12,517 nt of DNA, taken from positions 1 to 12,517 of the forward strand of contig JAAZOZ010000039.1 in the NCBI GenBank assembly GCA_012797505.1, written 5' to 3'. Position numbers and translations under genes: made by a program. Under the pieces are notes generated by a model, which was not told the origin of the DNA, searched no databases, and worked only from the letters and a program-made list of their open reading frames with translations. The first letter of the stretch is position 1. Each line of letters opens with the position of its first letter. The DNA comes from Smithella sp. (GTDB lineage Bacteria > Desulfobacterota > Syntrophia > Syntrophales > Smithellaceae). This document shows, piece after piece, positions 1 to 6,892 of the stretch.

Positions 1-58
1 GACAAGAAGTTCATTTAATGGGAGAATTCGACCCAAACACGTAACATGGAGGATTCCG

Positions 59-1690
59 ATGAAGAAGCAAAATTTTATCCGCAAAGTTTTTTTGTCGATG
101 ATTCTACCGATCATTCTGATCTTCAACGCCGGTCTTTACGCAGCCGAAAATCCCGCGGCGCCAAAACCCGACTATGACGTCATTGTCATCGGCGCCGGCA
201 TGGGAGGACTCTCCGCCGCCGCGCACCTCGCCGTCAAAGGACAGAAAGTGCTGGTCCTGGAAAAGCACTTTGTAGTAGGCGGCAGCACATCCAAATTCAC
301 CCGCGGCGAGTTCGTGTTCGACGTGGCGCTTCATGAAATGGCCGGCGGCGGTCCCGGCAAGATGGACCGCGGCCTGTACCAGCTTCTCAAAGCGACCGGC
401 GTGGACAAAAAAGTAGAGCTCTATGAAGTCCCGCATTTCTACCGGTCGATTTTCCCCGGCGTGGACATCACGCTTCCGCCGAACTGGCCGGGGTTCAAAA
501 GCGAACTGAAAAAGAAATGGCCGGAGGAATCCGAGGGTATTGAAAAATTCCATGTTCTCTGCGCCGATCTCTTTAAGGATCTGATGGAACTGCGGGACCT
601 CTTCCGCAAAGGAAGCGTGAGTGGCGCATTCACGCAGATTCTGGTCCCGTTCAGCCAGCCCACTTTTTTCAAATGGAAAGACCGCACCGTGAAAGACCTG
701 ATGGATCATTGCTTTAAAAACGAAGATCTAAAAGCGGTGGTTTCCCAGTTATGGGTTTTCTACGGTGCATCGGTAGATAGAGAATCGGCGCTGATCTTTA
801 TGGCAGCGACGGAAAGCTACTTAAGCGACGGCGCGTGGCATATCAAGGGCACCTCCCAGGCGCTGGCCGACGGTTATGCGGACCGCATCCGTGAGCTGGG
901 CGGAACGGTCAAAACCGGCTCGCTGGTAACAAAAATTCTGATGGAAAACGGCCGGGCAACCGGCGTCCGGACGGCGGACGGCAAAACCTACACAGCCCGC
1001 TACATTGTCGCCAATACGGATCCCTATCAACTGGCCGACAAGCTCGTCGGCAGGGAAAATCTTCCGGCCAAATATCTGGCGAAAATCGACGCGATGAAGC
1101 CCGCCAATTCCCTGTTCGGCGTGTATATCGGTCTGAATATCGATCTGAAAACCCTGGGCTACAACGATACGGAAATCTTCTACAACACTTACCGTGAAAG
1201 CATGAAGAACTATGAGGCCATGATGAAGGGCGACTTTGACAAGGGAGCGGTGGCCATCACGATTTACTCAAACCTGGGCGATCCCGTATATGCGCCGAAA
1301 GGCAAATCCGTTGTCAAGCTGGACGCTTACTCCGACATCTCTGTCTGGCCCAAGGATCGGGCAGAGTATAACAAGCTGAAGGCGCAAAAGGTCGACGAGC
1401 TCATCGCCCTGGCCGCCCGAGTGATCCCCGAACTCAAGGATCCCAAAAATATTATCGTCAAGGAAGGTTACACGCCGAGAACCATCGAGCACTTCACGAT
1501 GAACAAAGGCGGCGTGGTTTACGGTTTTGATTTGACGCCGGATCAGTGGGAAAAAGTTCCCAATACAACCCCTGTTCCCAACGTGTTTATTGCCAGCAAC
1601 TGGACGCAGGCATGGCACGGCGTGGGCTCCTGTCAGATCAACGGCTGGCGGGCAGCGCGTCTGATCCTGGATCGGGAAGGCATCGAGTAA
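59..1690 (+). CDS. Exported FAD-dependent oxidoreductase, phytoene desaturase / RetSat-like (COG1233 type)
   Basis: This 543-residue flavoprotein belongs to the phytoene desaturase / carotenoid isomerase / retinol saturase superfamily, whose members oxidise, reduce or isomerise polyunsaturated hydrophobic substrates. The Rossmann FAD-binding motif GAGMGG is at residues 45-50, with the ribose-binding acidic residue E68 at the end of the second strand and VGG shortly after. The C-terminal FAD-closing motif is seen around VPNVFIASNW and GVGSCQINGW. Residues 1-29 form a signal peptide: charged MKKQNFIRK, a hydrophobic core, then LYAA. This implies a periplasmic enzyme, which is unusual for FAD proteins of this class; the core is preceded by RKVFLS, a near-Tat motif. 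The ATG at 59 is supported by GGAGG at 48-52. No carotenoid genes are adjacent, so the substrate cannot be named. The family call is firm and the reaction is unknown. Confidence 0.9.
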   Translation: MKKQNFIRKVFLSMILPIILIFNAGLYAAENPAAPKPDYDVIVIGAGMGGLSAAAHLAVKGQKVLVLEKHFVVGGSTSKFTRGEFVFDVALHEMAGGGPGKMDRGLYQLLKATGVDKKVELYEVPHFYRSIFPGVDITLPPNWPGFKSELKKKWPEESEGIEKFHVLCADLFKDLMELRDLFRKGSVSGAFTQILVPFSQPTFFKWKDRTVKDLMDHCFKNEDLKAVVSQLWVFYGASVDRESALIFMAATESYLSDGAWHIKGTSQALADGYADRIRELGGTVKTGSLVTKILMENGRATGVRTADGKTYTARYIVANTDPYQLADKLVGRENLPAKYLAKIDAMKPANSLFGVYIGLNIDLKTLGYNDTEIFYNTYRESMKNYEAMMKGDFDKGAVAITIYSNLGDPVYAPKGKSVVKLDAYSDISVWPKDRAEYNKLKAQKVDELIALAARVIPELKDPKNIIVKEGYTPRTIEHFTMNKGGVVYGFDLTPDQWEKVPNTTPVPNVFIASNWTQAWHGVGSCQINGWRAARLILDREGIE

Positions 1691-2009
1691 TCAGGGCGAC
1701 TGAAGCAATCTCATCAGGAACCCCCTCACCCTGACCCTCTCCCACAAGGGGAGAGGGAAAAAGGCCCCTCACGTGAGAGGCAAGCGGCAACTCACAAGGG
1801 AAGAGGGAAAACGGAGTATCCTCCCTTCCCTTGAGGGGAGGGGCCGGGGGAGGGTGAGAGCCCCTAAACCAAAATATTGACGCACCGGCGGGATCTTTTT
1901 GTTTTGCCGGGTTTGAGTAGAGGCGTCTCGCCACGGCAGCTTTCTGGATTCCGGCTCGAATGCCCTCCGGAAATTCGCCGGGTCACGTTGGGGAGAGGAC
2001 AAATCACCG
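1691..2009. other. Intergenic region with a repeat element and weak inverted repeats
   Basis: This 319-nt gap between the flavoprotein and the ferritin-like gene has no convincing coding sequence. Its first half is the GC-rich palindromic element annotated separately. The second half holds two small inverted repeats: CCGGC 1885-1889 with GCCGG 1906-1910, and TTCCGG 1949-1954 with CCGGAA 1967-1972. A TTGACG box at 1877-1882 could be a -35 element for the ferritin-like gene, but the hexamer 17 nt downstream (TGTTTT) is a poor -10, so I do not call a promoter. A purine-rich ribosome binding site, GGGAGAGGA, lies at 1991-1999. Confidence 0.6.
1721..1864. repeat. GC-rich imperfect palindrome, REP/MITE-like element
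   Basis: The outer ends are inverted copies: CTCACCCT at 1725-1732 against AGGGTGAG at 1851-1858. Each flank contains its own hairpin: CCCTCTCCC/GGGGAGAGGG at about 1735-1757, and CCTCCCTTCCC/GGGGAGGGG at about 1820-1843. Between them is the exact 10-nt palindrome CTCACGTGAG at 1768-1777. Polypyrimidine-then-polypurine units of this kind (CCCTCACCC...GGGAGAGGG) are common in intergenic regions of many proteobacterial genomes as dispersed REP or MITE-like elements. It could fold as a large structure in RNA and act as a transcript-end stabiliser or terminator for the upstream gene. The structure is visible here, but dispersal through the genome cannot be tested from one window. Confidence 0.6.
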
Positions 2010-2498
2010 ATGCTGAAGGAACATCAGGAAAAAATACTGGAGCTGCTGGAACAGCTCGAGTTGAACATGTGCGATCTTTACCTGCTGTTTGCCGACCGCT
2101 TCCCCAAATATGCCGATTTGTTGACCACCGTCGCCCGGCAGGAGACGGACCACGCGGATGGAATTAAGAAATTGCACCTTCTGGCAGGCGACGATCGTGT
2201 TCTGTTTGATGAAAAGATCACCAAAACCTACACAGTCAAAATGTTCATTTCCAGCATTCAGGAAGCGCTCGCGAGAGCAAAATCGGGCAAAATGTCCCTG
2301 ATCAACGCGCTGTCGGTCAGTCATGATTTCGAACAGGCCATTCTGGAAAAAGGATTTTATAATTTTTTTTCAGGCCAGGACGACGAAACCAGAGCGGTGA
2401 TCCGGAAGATCACGGAAGAAACGCTCGATCACCAGATGAAAATGAAAAAAGCCTGGGAGCAGGAAAGGAAACCAACTCCCTCGCAGGCTGCATCCTGA
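2010..2498 (+). CDS. Ferritin-like / rubrerythrin-type diiron-fold protein
   Basis: This 162-residue all-helical protein has the pattern of the rubrerythrin-type ferritin-like superfamily: four long helices with acidic and His residues facing the core. The helix-2 motif E45xxH48 (QETDH) is the canonical metal-binding ExxH. Helix 1 offers E14, E17 or D22, helix 3 offers E108 and E113, and helix 4 offers E136, E137 and H141. The helix-4 pair is spaced ExxxH rather than ExxH, so the site may be altered or metal-free. No rubredoxin-type Cys pairs are present, so it is not a full rubrerythrin. The family is linked to peroxide or oxygen defence and iron handling in anaerobes; the specific role here is unknown. 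The start at 2010 has GGGAGAGGA at 1991-1999, a spacing of 10 nt. It appears to be monocistronic. Confidence 0.8.
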   Translation: MLKEHQEKILELLEQLELNMCDLYLLFADRFPKYADLLTTVARQETDHADGIKKLHLLAGDDRVLFDEKITKTYTVKMFISSIQEALARAKSGKMSLINALSVSHDFEQAILEKGFYNFFSGQDDETRAVIRKITEETLDHQMKMKKAWEQERKPTPSQAAS

Positions 2499-2504
2499 TC
2501 AAAG

Positions 2505-2537
2505 CGCCGGGCAGACGCGCTCGCGCGCGGCCCGGCG
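2505..2537 (+). terminator. Possible terminator hairpin after the ferritin-like gene
   Basis: The inverted repeat CGCCGGGC (2505-2512) and GCCCGGCG (2530-2537) makes a perfect 8-bp GC stem. Inside it, GCGC (2517-2520) and GCGC (2525-2528) can form a second hairpin with a TCGC loop. It begins 6 nt after the stop codon. It is followed by TTATCCC rather than a clear T run, so it may be a stabilising 3' hairpin or a non-canonical terminator. Confidence 0.4.
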
Positions 2538-2659
2538 TTATCCCACCCTTGTCCGTACCTGGAGAAAACACATTCCAAACAGCGAGCAACCTCGCGGCTG
2601 GTCCCTTCCGGACAGTGGGTGGTCAGATATCCATAAAGAGCATGCTTCGTTTATAAAGA

Positions 2660-2683
2660 CTCCCCCCTGCTGCTTGAGGGTTT
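2660..2683. terminator. Weak terminator candidate at the end of the minus-strand operon
   Basis: On the minus strand, just beyond the last gene of the operon, CCCTC (plus-strand 2676-2680) can pair with GGGGG (within 2662-2667) across an 8-nt loop including one G-U pair, followed by AGTCTTTAT. On the plus strand the same bases read CCCCC...GAGGG followed by TTTC. The pairing is short and no strong T tract is present. The rest of 2499-2687 shows no coding potential that I can support. Confidence 0.22.
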
Positions 2684-2687
2684 CAAA

Positions 2688-4604
2688 TCATCGTCTCTTT
2701 TCGACCTGCCGAAGAAATTTCCTGAAGAATTTCCCCGTCGGGCAATGGATGAACAGCTTGGACAGATGATTCTGGGGGGTCGGAGTGGAATTGATGATAA
2801 TAATGGGAATGCCCTTCTTCCAGGCCAGGGCCGGAATGGAAGCCACGGGATCCACCTGAAGACTGGTCCCCATAATGATCAGCAAATCGGAGGAAAGAAT
2901 TTTGGACAGAGCGCTTTCGAACAGGACTTTGTCCAGCTCTTCACCCATGAGCACCGTTGCCGGCTTCAGCCAACCGTAGCAGGCGTAGCAATAAGGAATG
3001 TAAATTCCGGCGGGGAACATTGTTTCAATATCCTGCCGGTTTCCAATGGCGCCGCAATTCAAACACCGGACTTGATGCTCCGTGCCGTGAATTTCAATGA
3101 CCTTTTCCGGGTTCACGCCGGCTTTTTGGAAAAGTCCGTCCACATTTTGCGTAACAATGCAGGAAAGGCGGTTTTGATCGTCCAGCCATTTCGCGGCCTG
3201 GTGGGTGGGATTCACCCGGGCGCGCAGAATCATGGCATAAAACTGCCGCTCCATAGCCCAGTAGCGCGCCCGGACGTCTTCCCGGTTCAGAAAGTTTTGA
3301 TAGGTAAAATCTTCCGCGCCGAATTTTCTCCAGAAATTATAATGACCGCGAAAATCCGGAATGCCGGATTCCGTGCTGGTTCCTGCACCGGACAGAACGG
3401 CAATCTTCTCCGCACCGTCCACAAGGACCTGGACCGCATTGATTTCTTCACGGCTCGGCCTGAATAACCGGGAGGGATGCAAAAGCAGCTGCGCAACCGT
3501 TTCCGGCGTTTTCACGGCAGCGCGGGGCAATATATTATTTTTATGCCAGAGGATGATTTGTTCCGGTGTGGTGATCACCTCCAGGGGAACCGGATACAGT
3601 CCGGCCGGCGGTGAATTCATTTTTTTCAGCGTTATCAGAACCGCCAGAATGGTCAAATTAAACGGCAGCGTCAGGAAAGGAAAATTCAGAAGACCGAAAA
3701 GCTGAATCAGCAGGAGCCAGAAAACGGAGCAGACGACAAGGCCCGCAAAGGTGAAGAAAAAAGCCGGTCCGTTGGCGACCAGGAAAACACCCAGCAGACC
3801 GATGGACACGGGAATGGCGTTGAATCCGATAAACAGGTCGGATGTGTACAATACCCCGGTTGTGGCGGGCAGCATCCGGGTAATGGCATAGCCGCTCAGC
3901 GCGCCCAGCGCGGCCGCAAATGCGCTGATGCGCGAGCAAATTAAAATGCCGGTGAAAATCAACAGCCAGGCAACGACGTGCCGCGGCAGCGGCAGCCCGG
4001 GCAGGAGACTCTTCAAAACGCCTTCCATGGGGATCAGGGGCTCGGCAGCGTATCCCCCCATCCTGTAAATGGCGGATGCCGGAATCAGCCAAGCGTTGTA
4101 CACCAGCCAGTAAACGATCAACAGCGAAGCAATCAACACGATCACAGAGGGCAGGCTCATGACCGGCAGGTTAAACCGGCCCAGCGACAGCTTGTTCATC
4201 AGGAAAGATTGCACCAGGTAAACAATGACGGCCATCACGACCAGCAGCAGGACGGACACGATGGAAACAGTAAAGTACCAGCTCCAGAAAATGCCGAGCA
4301 ACGCGCCATTGAAGCCGAAGATGCCCTGCCGGATAAAACTCCTTTCGGCCCTGAAGGCATACGCGGACAAAGACGCGGCGGCAATGCCGACGAGCGAAAA
4401 CCATACCGTGCTGCGGGAAATGGTCGCGAGCGCGATCAGGAGAAAAAGTCCGGAAACCGCATGGGCGGCGAAGACGACTTGGCCGTAAGAGCGCAGAACA
4501 ATCACCGCCGCTTGAAGCGCATTCGGTCCGCTGTCCGGGGCCTTGATCCAGCCTGCCGCTTCCCCCAAGACACCCTGAAGTTTATCTCTTAGGTTTAGCA
4601 GCAT
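2688..4604 (-). CDS. Fusion protein: urea-transporter-like membrane domain plus Sir2 NAD-dependent deacylase
   Basis: This single 638-codon frame joins two families. Residues about 25-330 match the urea transporter (UT) fold: LRSYGQVVF (37-45), GIFGFNGALLG (94-104), LPVMSLPS (146-153), GFNAIPVSIG (261-270) and FPFLTLPF (309-316), with about ten membrane segments. Residues about 385-638 are a complete sirtuin: GAGTSTESGIPDFRG (407-421), TQNVDGL (486-492), catalytic H507 in EIHG, zinc ligands C515/C518/C540/C543, and GTSLQVDP (580-587). Sirtuins remove acyl groups from lysine using NAD+, releasing nicotinamide. UT proteins are channels for urea and similar small amides. The predicted product is a membrane-anchored cytoplasmic sirtuin. 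The ATG lies inside the end of the decarboxylase gene (23-nt overlap) with no good ribosome binding site, which suggests translational coupling. The second half of the UT fold lacks an obvious counterpart of the GQVVF motif, so transport specificity may differ. Confidence 0.88.
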   Translation of the reverse strand: MLLNLRDKLQGVLGEAAGWIKAPDSGPNALQAAVIVLRSYGQVVFAAHAVSGLFLLIALATISRSTVWFSLVGIAAASLSAYAFRAERSFIRQGIFGFNGALLGIFWSWYFTVSIVSVLLLVVMAVIVYLVQSFLMNKLSLGRFNLPVMSLPSVIVLIASLLIVYWLVYNAWLIPASAIYRMGGYAAEPLIPMEGVLKSLLPGLPLPRHVVAWLLIFTGILICSRISAFAAALGALSGYAITRMLPATTGVLYTSDLFIGFNAIPVSIGLLGVFLVANGPAFFFTFAGLVVCSVFWLLLIQLFGLLNFPFLTLPFNLTILAVLITLKKMNSPPAGLYPVPLEVITTPEQIILWHKNNILPRAAVKTPETVAQLLLHPSRLFRPSREEINAVQVLVDGAEKIAVLSGAGTSTESGIPDFRGHYNFWRKFGAEDFTYQNFLNREDVRARYWAMERQFYAMILRARVNPTHQAAKWLDDQNRLSCIVTQNVDGLFQKAGVNPEKVIEIHGTEHQVRCLNCGAIGNRQDIETMFPAGIYIPYCYACYGWLKPATVLMGEELDKVLFESALSKILSSDLLIIMGTSLQVDPVASIPALAWKKGIPIIIINSTPTPQNHLSKLFIHCPTGKFFRKFLRQVEKRR

Positions 4605-5961
4605 AGGTCAGCAGTCTGGCGGGAATTGCCTCCGGCCCCTTGATGTCTTCATAGGTTTCCCGGCGACGAAGAATTTCGGCCCGGCCGTCATGGAGCAGCA
4701 CAACCGCAGGACGGGGGTAGATAAACTGCATGGATTGCGTAAAATTGTAGGCGCCCACTTTGTGGATGGTGAGGATGTCGCCGGCCTGCGCCACCGGCAG
4801 GCGCACCGACTTTCTGAGGACGTCAATTTGCATGCATAGGGCTCCATAGACATCCACGTCTTCCGTCGTTGGGGTGGAGTCCCGGTTGGAGGACATTTCA
4901 TAGCGATAATACGCGGAAACCGGCAGGAGATGAATGCCCGCGTCCACAATGACCGCCCGGTTGCCGTTTTGCCTTTCCTTGACGGAAACCACTTTCGTCA
5001 GCAGGTGCATGCCTTCATCGACAACGGAGCGGCCGGGCTCCAGAATCAGCCGAGGGGCCTTTGTAAAGGAGCGCAGCTTTCCGTTGAGAACGGAACAGAC
5101 GGTTTCGGCGTACTGTTCCATCGGTGGAGCAATGGTGTAGCCGGGCATGAGCTGCGTGTGCAGGCTGTTGCCGGAAGGGTATCCGCCGCCGATGTCCAGA
5201 TACTCCACTTCTCTTCCCAGTTCTTTTTGAATATCGAGCGACAGGTCGGTCAGGTTTTCAATGACGCGGCGGTAGATGCCGAGGTCGATGATATAGGTTC
5301 CCGCGTGGCAATGCAGGCCGGACAGTTGCAGATACCGGTGCTTTTTGATCTGCCGGCAAGCTTCGAAAGCCTCTCCCCGTTCGTAGCTGAATCCGAATTT
5401 ATCCCACGCCGGATAATTCAGCTGCATGTTGACGCGAACGCCGACGTTGACCTTGCGGCCGATGGAAGCCGCCACTTCCCCGGCCATTTTCAGTTCATCA
5501 AAGGAATCCAGGTGAACCGACGCGCCTTCCAGAAAGGCTCTTTTCATTTCCTCCGGCTTCTTGTACGGGCCGTTAAAGAGGATGCTCGGTCCGTCCATGC
5601 CCAGCCTCCGGGCGATCTCATATTCAAACCCGGAAACCACCTCGGCCCACGCGCCTTCCGAATGAAACAGGGCGCAGATTCCGCTCAGATAATTCGTCTT
5701 GTAGGAGTAGGCAATGATCGTCCTCGGATAGCGCCGGGTAAAAGCCTGCGCCACTTCCCGAAAACTCCGGCGGAGCGTGCCTTCGGACACGACATACAGG
5801 GGCGATCCGAAGCGGTCGGTCAGATCGCTGACGGACAAGCCCTCCAGCGCTTTAACGGCTGGCGTTTTCATATGCTCGTTTTTAAACTTCACGGTATCGC
5901 CGAAAGAAATCTTTTTGATGACCGGCCGGACATAAGGCTTCGTGCCCTTATTTTTGATCAT
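4582..5961 (-). CDS. PLP-dependent decarboxylase, fold-type III, diaminopimelate decarboxylase-like, with leader-like N-terminal tail
   Basis: The 459-residue protein is an alanine-racemase-fold PLP enzyme of the LysA/ornithine-decarboxylase family. The PLP lysine is K88 (YSYKTNY). Further PLP contacts are HCHAGT (217-222), GGGYP (258-262) and EPGRS (308-312). The catalytic Cys/Asp segment reads C376-MQI-D380, and the closing motif GAYNFTQSMQF is at 403-413. EPGRS is more DAP-decarboxylase-like than ODC-like, but no lysine biosynthesis genes surround it and C-MQI-D departs from the usual LysA CESxD, so the substrate may differ. Residues 1-40 precede the normal family start and contain YVRPVIKKISFG (10-21), resembling RiPP leader sequences recognised by PqqD-like domains. 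The start at 5961 has GGAG at plus-strand 5971-5974, 9 nt away, so the tail should be translated; M31 is a weaker alternative start. It overlaps the upstream gene by 14 nt and the downstream gene by 23 nt. Confidence 0.88.
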   Translation of the reverse strand: MIKNKGTKPYVRPVIKKISFGDTVKFKNEHMKTPAVKALEGLSVSDLTDRFGSPLYVVSEGTLRRSFREVAQAFTRRYPRTIIAYSYKTNYLSGICALFHSEGAWAEVVSGFEYEIARRLGMDGPSILFNGPYKKPEEMKRAFLEGASVHLDSFDELKMAGEVAASIGRKVNVGVRVNMQLNYPAWDKFGFSYERGEAFEACRQIKKHRYLQLSGLHCHAGTYIIDLGIYRRVIENLTDLSLDIQKELGREVEYLDIGGGYPSGNSLHTQLMPGYTIAPPMEQYAETVCSVLNGKLRSFTKAPRLILEPGRSVVDEGMHLLTKVVSVKERQNGNRAVIVDAGIHLLPVSAYYRYEMSSNRDSTPTTEDVDVYGALCMQIDVLRKSVRLPVAQAGDILTIHKVGAYNFTQSMQFIYPRPAVVLLHDGRAEILRRRETYEDIKGPEAIPARLLTYAAKPKR

Positions 5962-6892
5962 AGGTCATTTCTCCGTTGAGGGAAATATCCCCAAAATGAT
6001 TCAAGTCGGTAACCAGGTCGATGGAAGATCGAATCCATACCTTGCCGGGTGCGGTCTGGGCGACGCCCCTGATTCTTTTCTTTTTGATCAGGTCGATCAG
6101 AACGGCCGGCAAGTTCGCCCCGGCCCCCCGCGCAAGGCCAATCCAGTCGGGAAAGGTCGGATGGAAACCGGAGAGGTATTGCTCTCCCTGCCGATTTCGC
6201 GCGACATCGATGGTCAAGGCCCCCTGCCAGGCCGTGCTCGTCACCACTTCTTCGGCAACGCCGAGAAATTCATGGTTGTCCACCGTCAATGCCATCCAGG
6301 TGCCGCCGTAGCGGGAGATCAGCAGTTTCCTGACGGAGGCAATTGCGACAATCCTGCTTTGGCTGTTGGCGACGACGGCAACCGAGAAATAGTCCGGCAC
6401 GGCAGCGTCCATTGCGGTCTGTTCGGAAACAGGATTCTTGACCAGGGCCGGAGGCAGAACGGGCGGGTCATCTTGCTCGTCGTTCCCGGCGGCTGCCTGC
6501 TGCTTTCCGATCTGTCGGTACATCTCGCTTTGCAGCTCCCGTAGCGATTTCCCGGAAGGAAGCAGCACGGCAATGCCCGCTGCGCGCAATTGCGGCGCCA
6601 TATCGACAAAAAGCTCCATCTCATCATCGAGGGCGGGAATCAGCACATCCAGGCCTCTTTTCTTTTTAACGAGCGTGATTCTTTTCAAAAATGCCATCCG
6701 GTCCGTTTTGGGCGGCGGCACGACATACGCCCGGTGCATCAGGCCCGAATGAAACAATCCGGCGTCCAGCGGCTGATAGGCGAATCCGATCAGCCGGTCA
6801 TGGCCTGCGCCGCCACCGGACAAGGATTGTAGAACGCCGAAGCCGGCTTCGGGTTCGGCGGCCGTGTTCAAACCTGTCACGGCAATGATCAC
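5948..6892 (-). CDS. Shortened ATP-grasp paralogue, probably catalytically inactive
   Basis: This 314-residue protein aligns by eye with the neighbouring ATP-grasp ligase encoded at 6889-7938. The N-terminal pre-ATP-grasp domain is shared: VTGL at 5-8, GFAYQPLDAGLF at 36-47, DVLIPALDDE at 82-91. The ATP-grasp part is eroded. The stretch containing the two nucleotide-binding lysines of the neighbour is replaced by a Gln/Ala/Asp/Pro-rich linker (about 127-165). The Mg-binding MEIN is replaced by SGFH (241-244) within YLSGFHPTFPDWIGLA, while the flanking FPxW is retained. It therefore looks like a pseudo-enzyme, perhaps a structural or regulatory partner of the active paralogue. The start is GTG at 6892, with GGGGAGG (plus-strand 6900-6906) 7 nt upstream. 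The GTGA overlap of 4 nt with the upstream stop shows tight coupling. No function can be named. Confidence 0.8.
   Translation of the reverse strand: MIIAVTGLNTAAEPEAGFGVLQSLSGGGAGHDRLIGFAYQPLDAGLFHSGLMHRAYVVPPPKTDRMAFLKRITLVKKKRGLDVLIPALDDEMELFVDMAPQLRAAGIAVLLPSGKSLRELQSEMYRQIGKQQAAAGNDEQDDPPVLPPALVKNPVSEQTAMDAAVPDYFSVAVVANSQSRIVAIASVRKLLISRYGGTWMALTVDNHEFLGVAEEVVTSTAWQGALTIDVARNRQGEQYLSGFHPTFPDWIGLARGAGANLPAVLIDLIKKKRIRGVAQTAPGKVWIRSSIDLVTDLNHFGDISLNGEMTYDQK

Noticed and set aside
1877..1905. Promoter for the ferritin-like gene (TTGACG plus 17 nt)
   Set aside because: The -35 is good, but the corresponding -10 (TGTTTT) matches the consensus poorly.
3560..3600. YPVPLEVI segment in the UT-Sir2 linker as another PqqD-type leader motif
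   Set aside because: It lies in the tail of the transporter domain in mid-protein and lacks the basic, Gly-containing context seen in the decarboxylase tail, so it is most likely chance.
4930..5979. Plus-strand frame of 349 codons over the decarboxylase
   Set aside because: The minus strand encodes all PLP-enzyme motifs here, and the plus-strand translation shows no family features.
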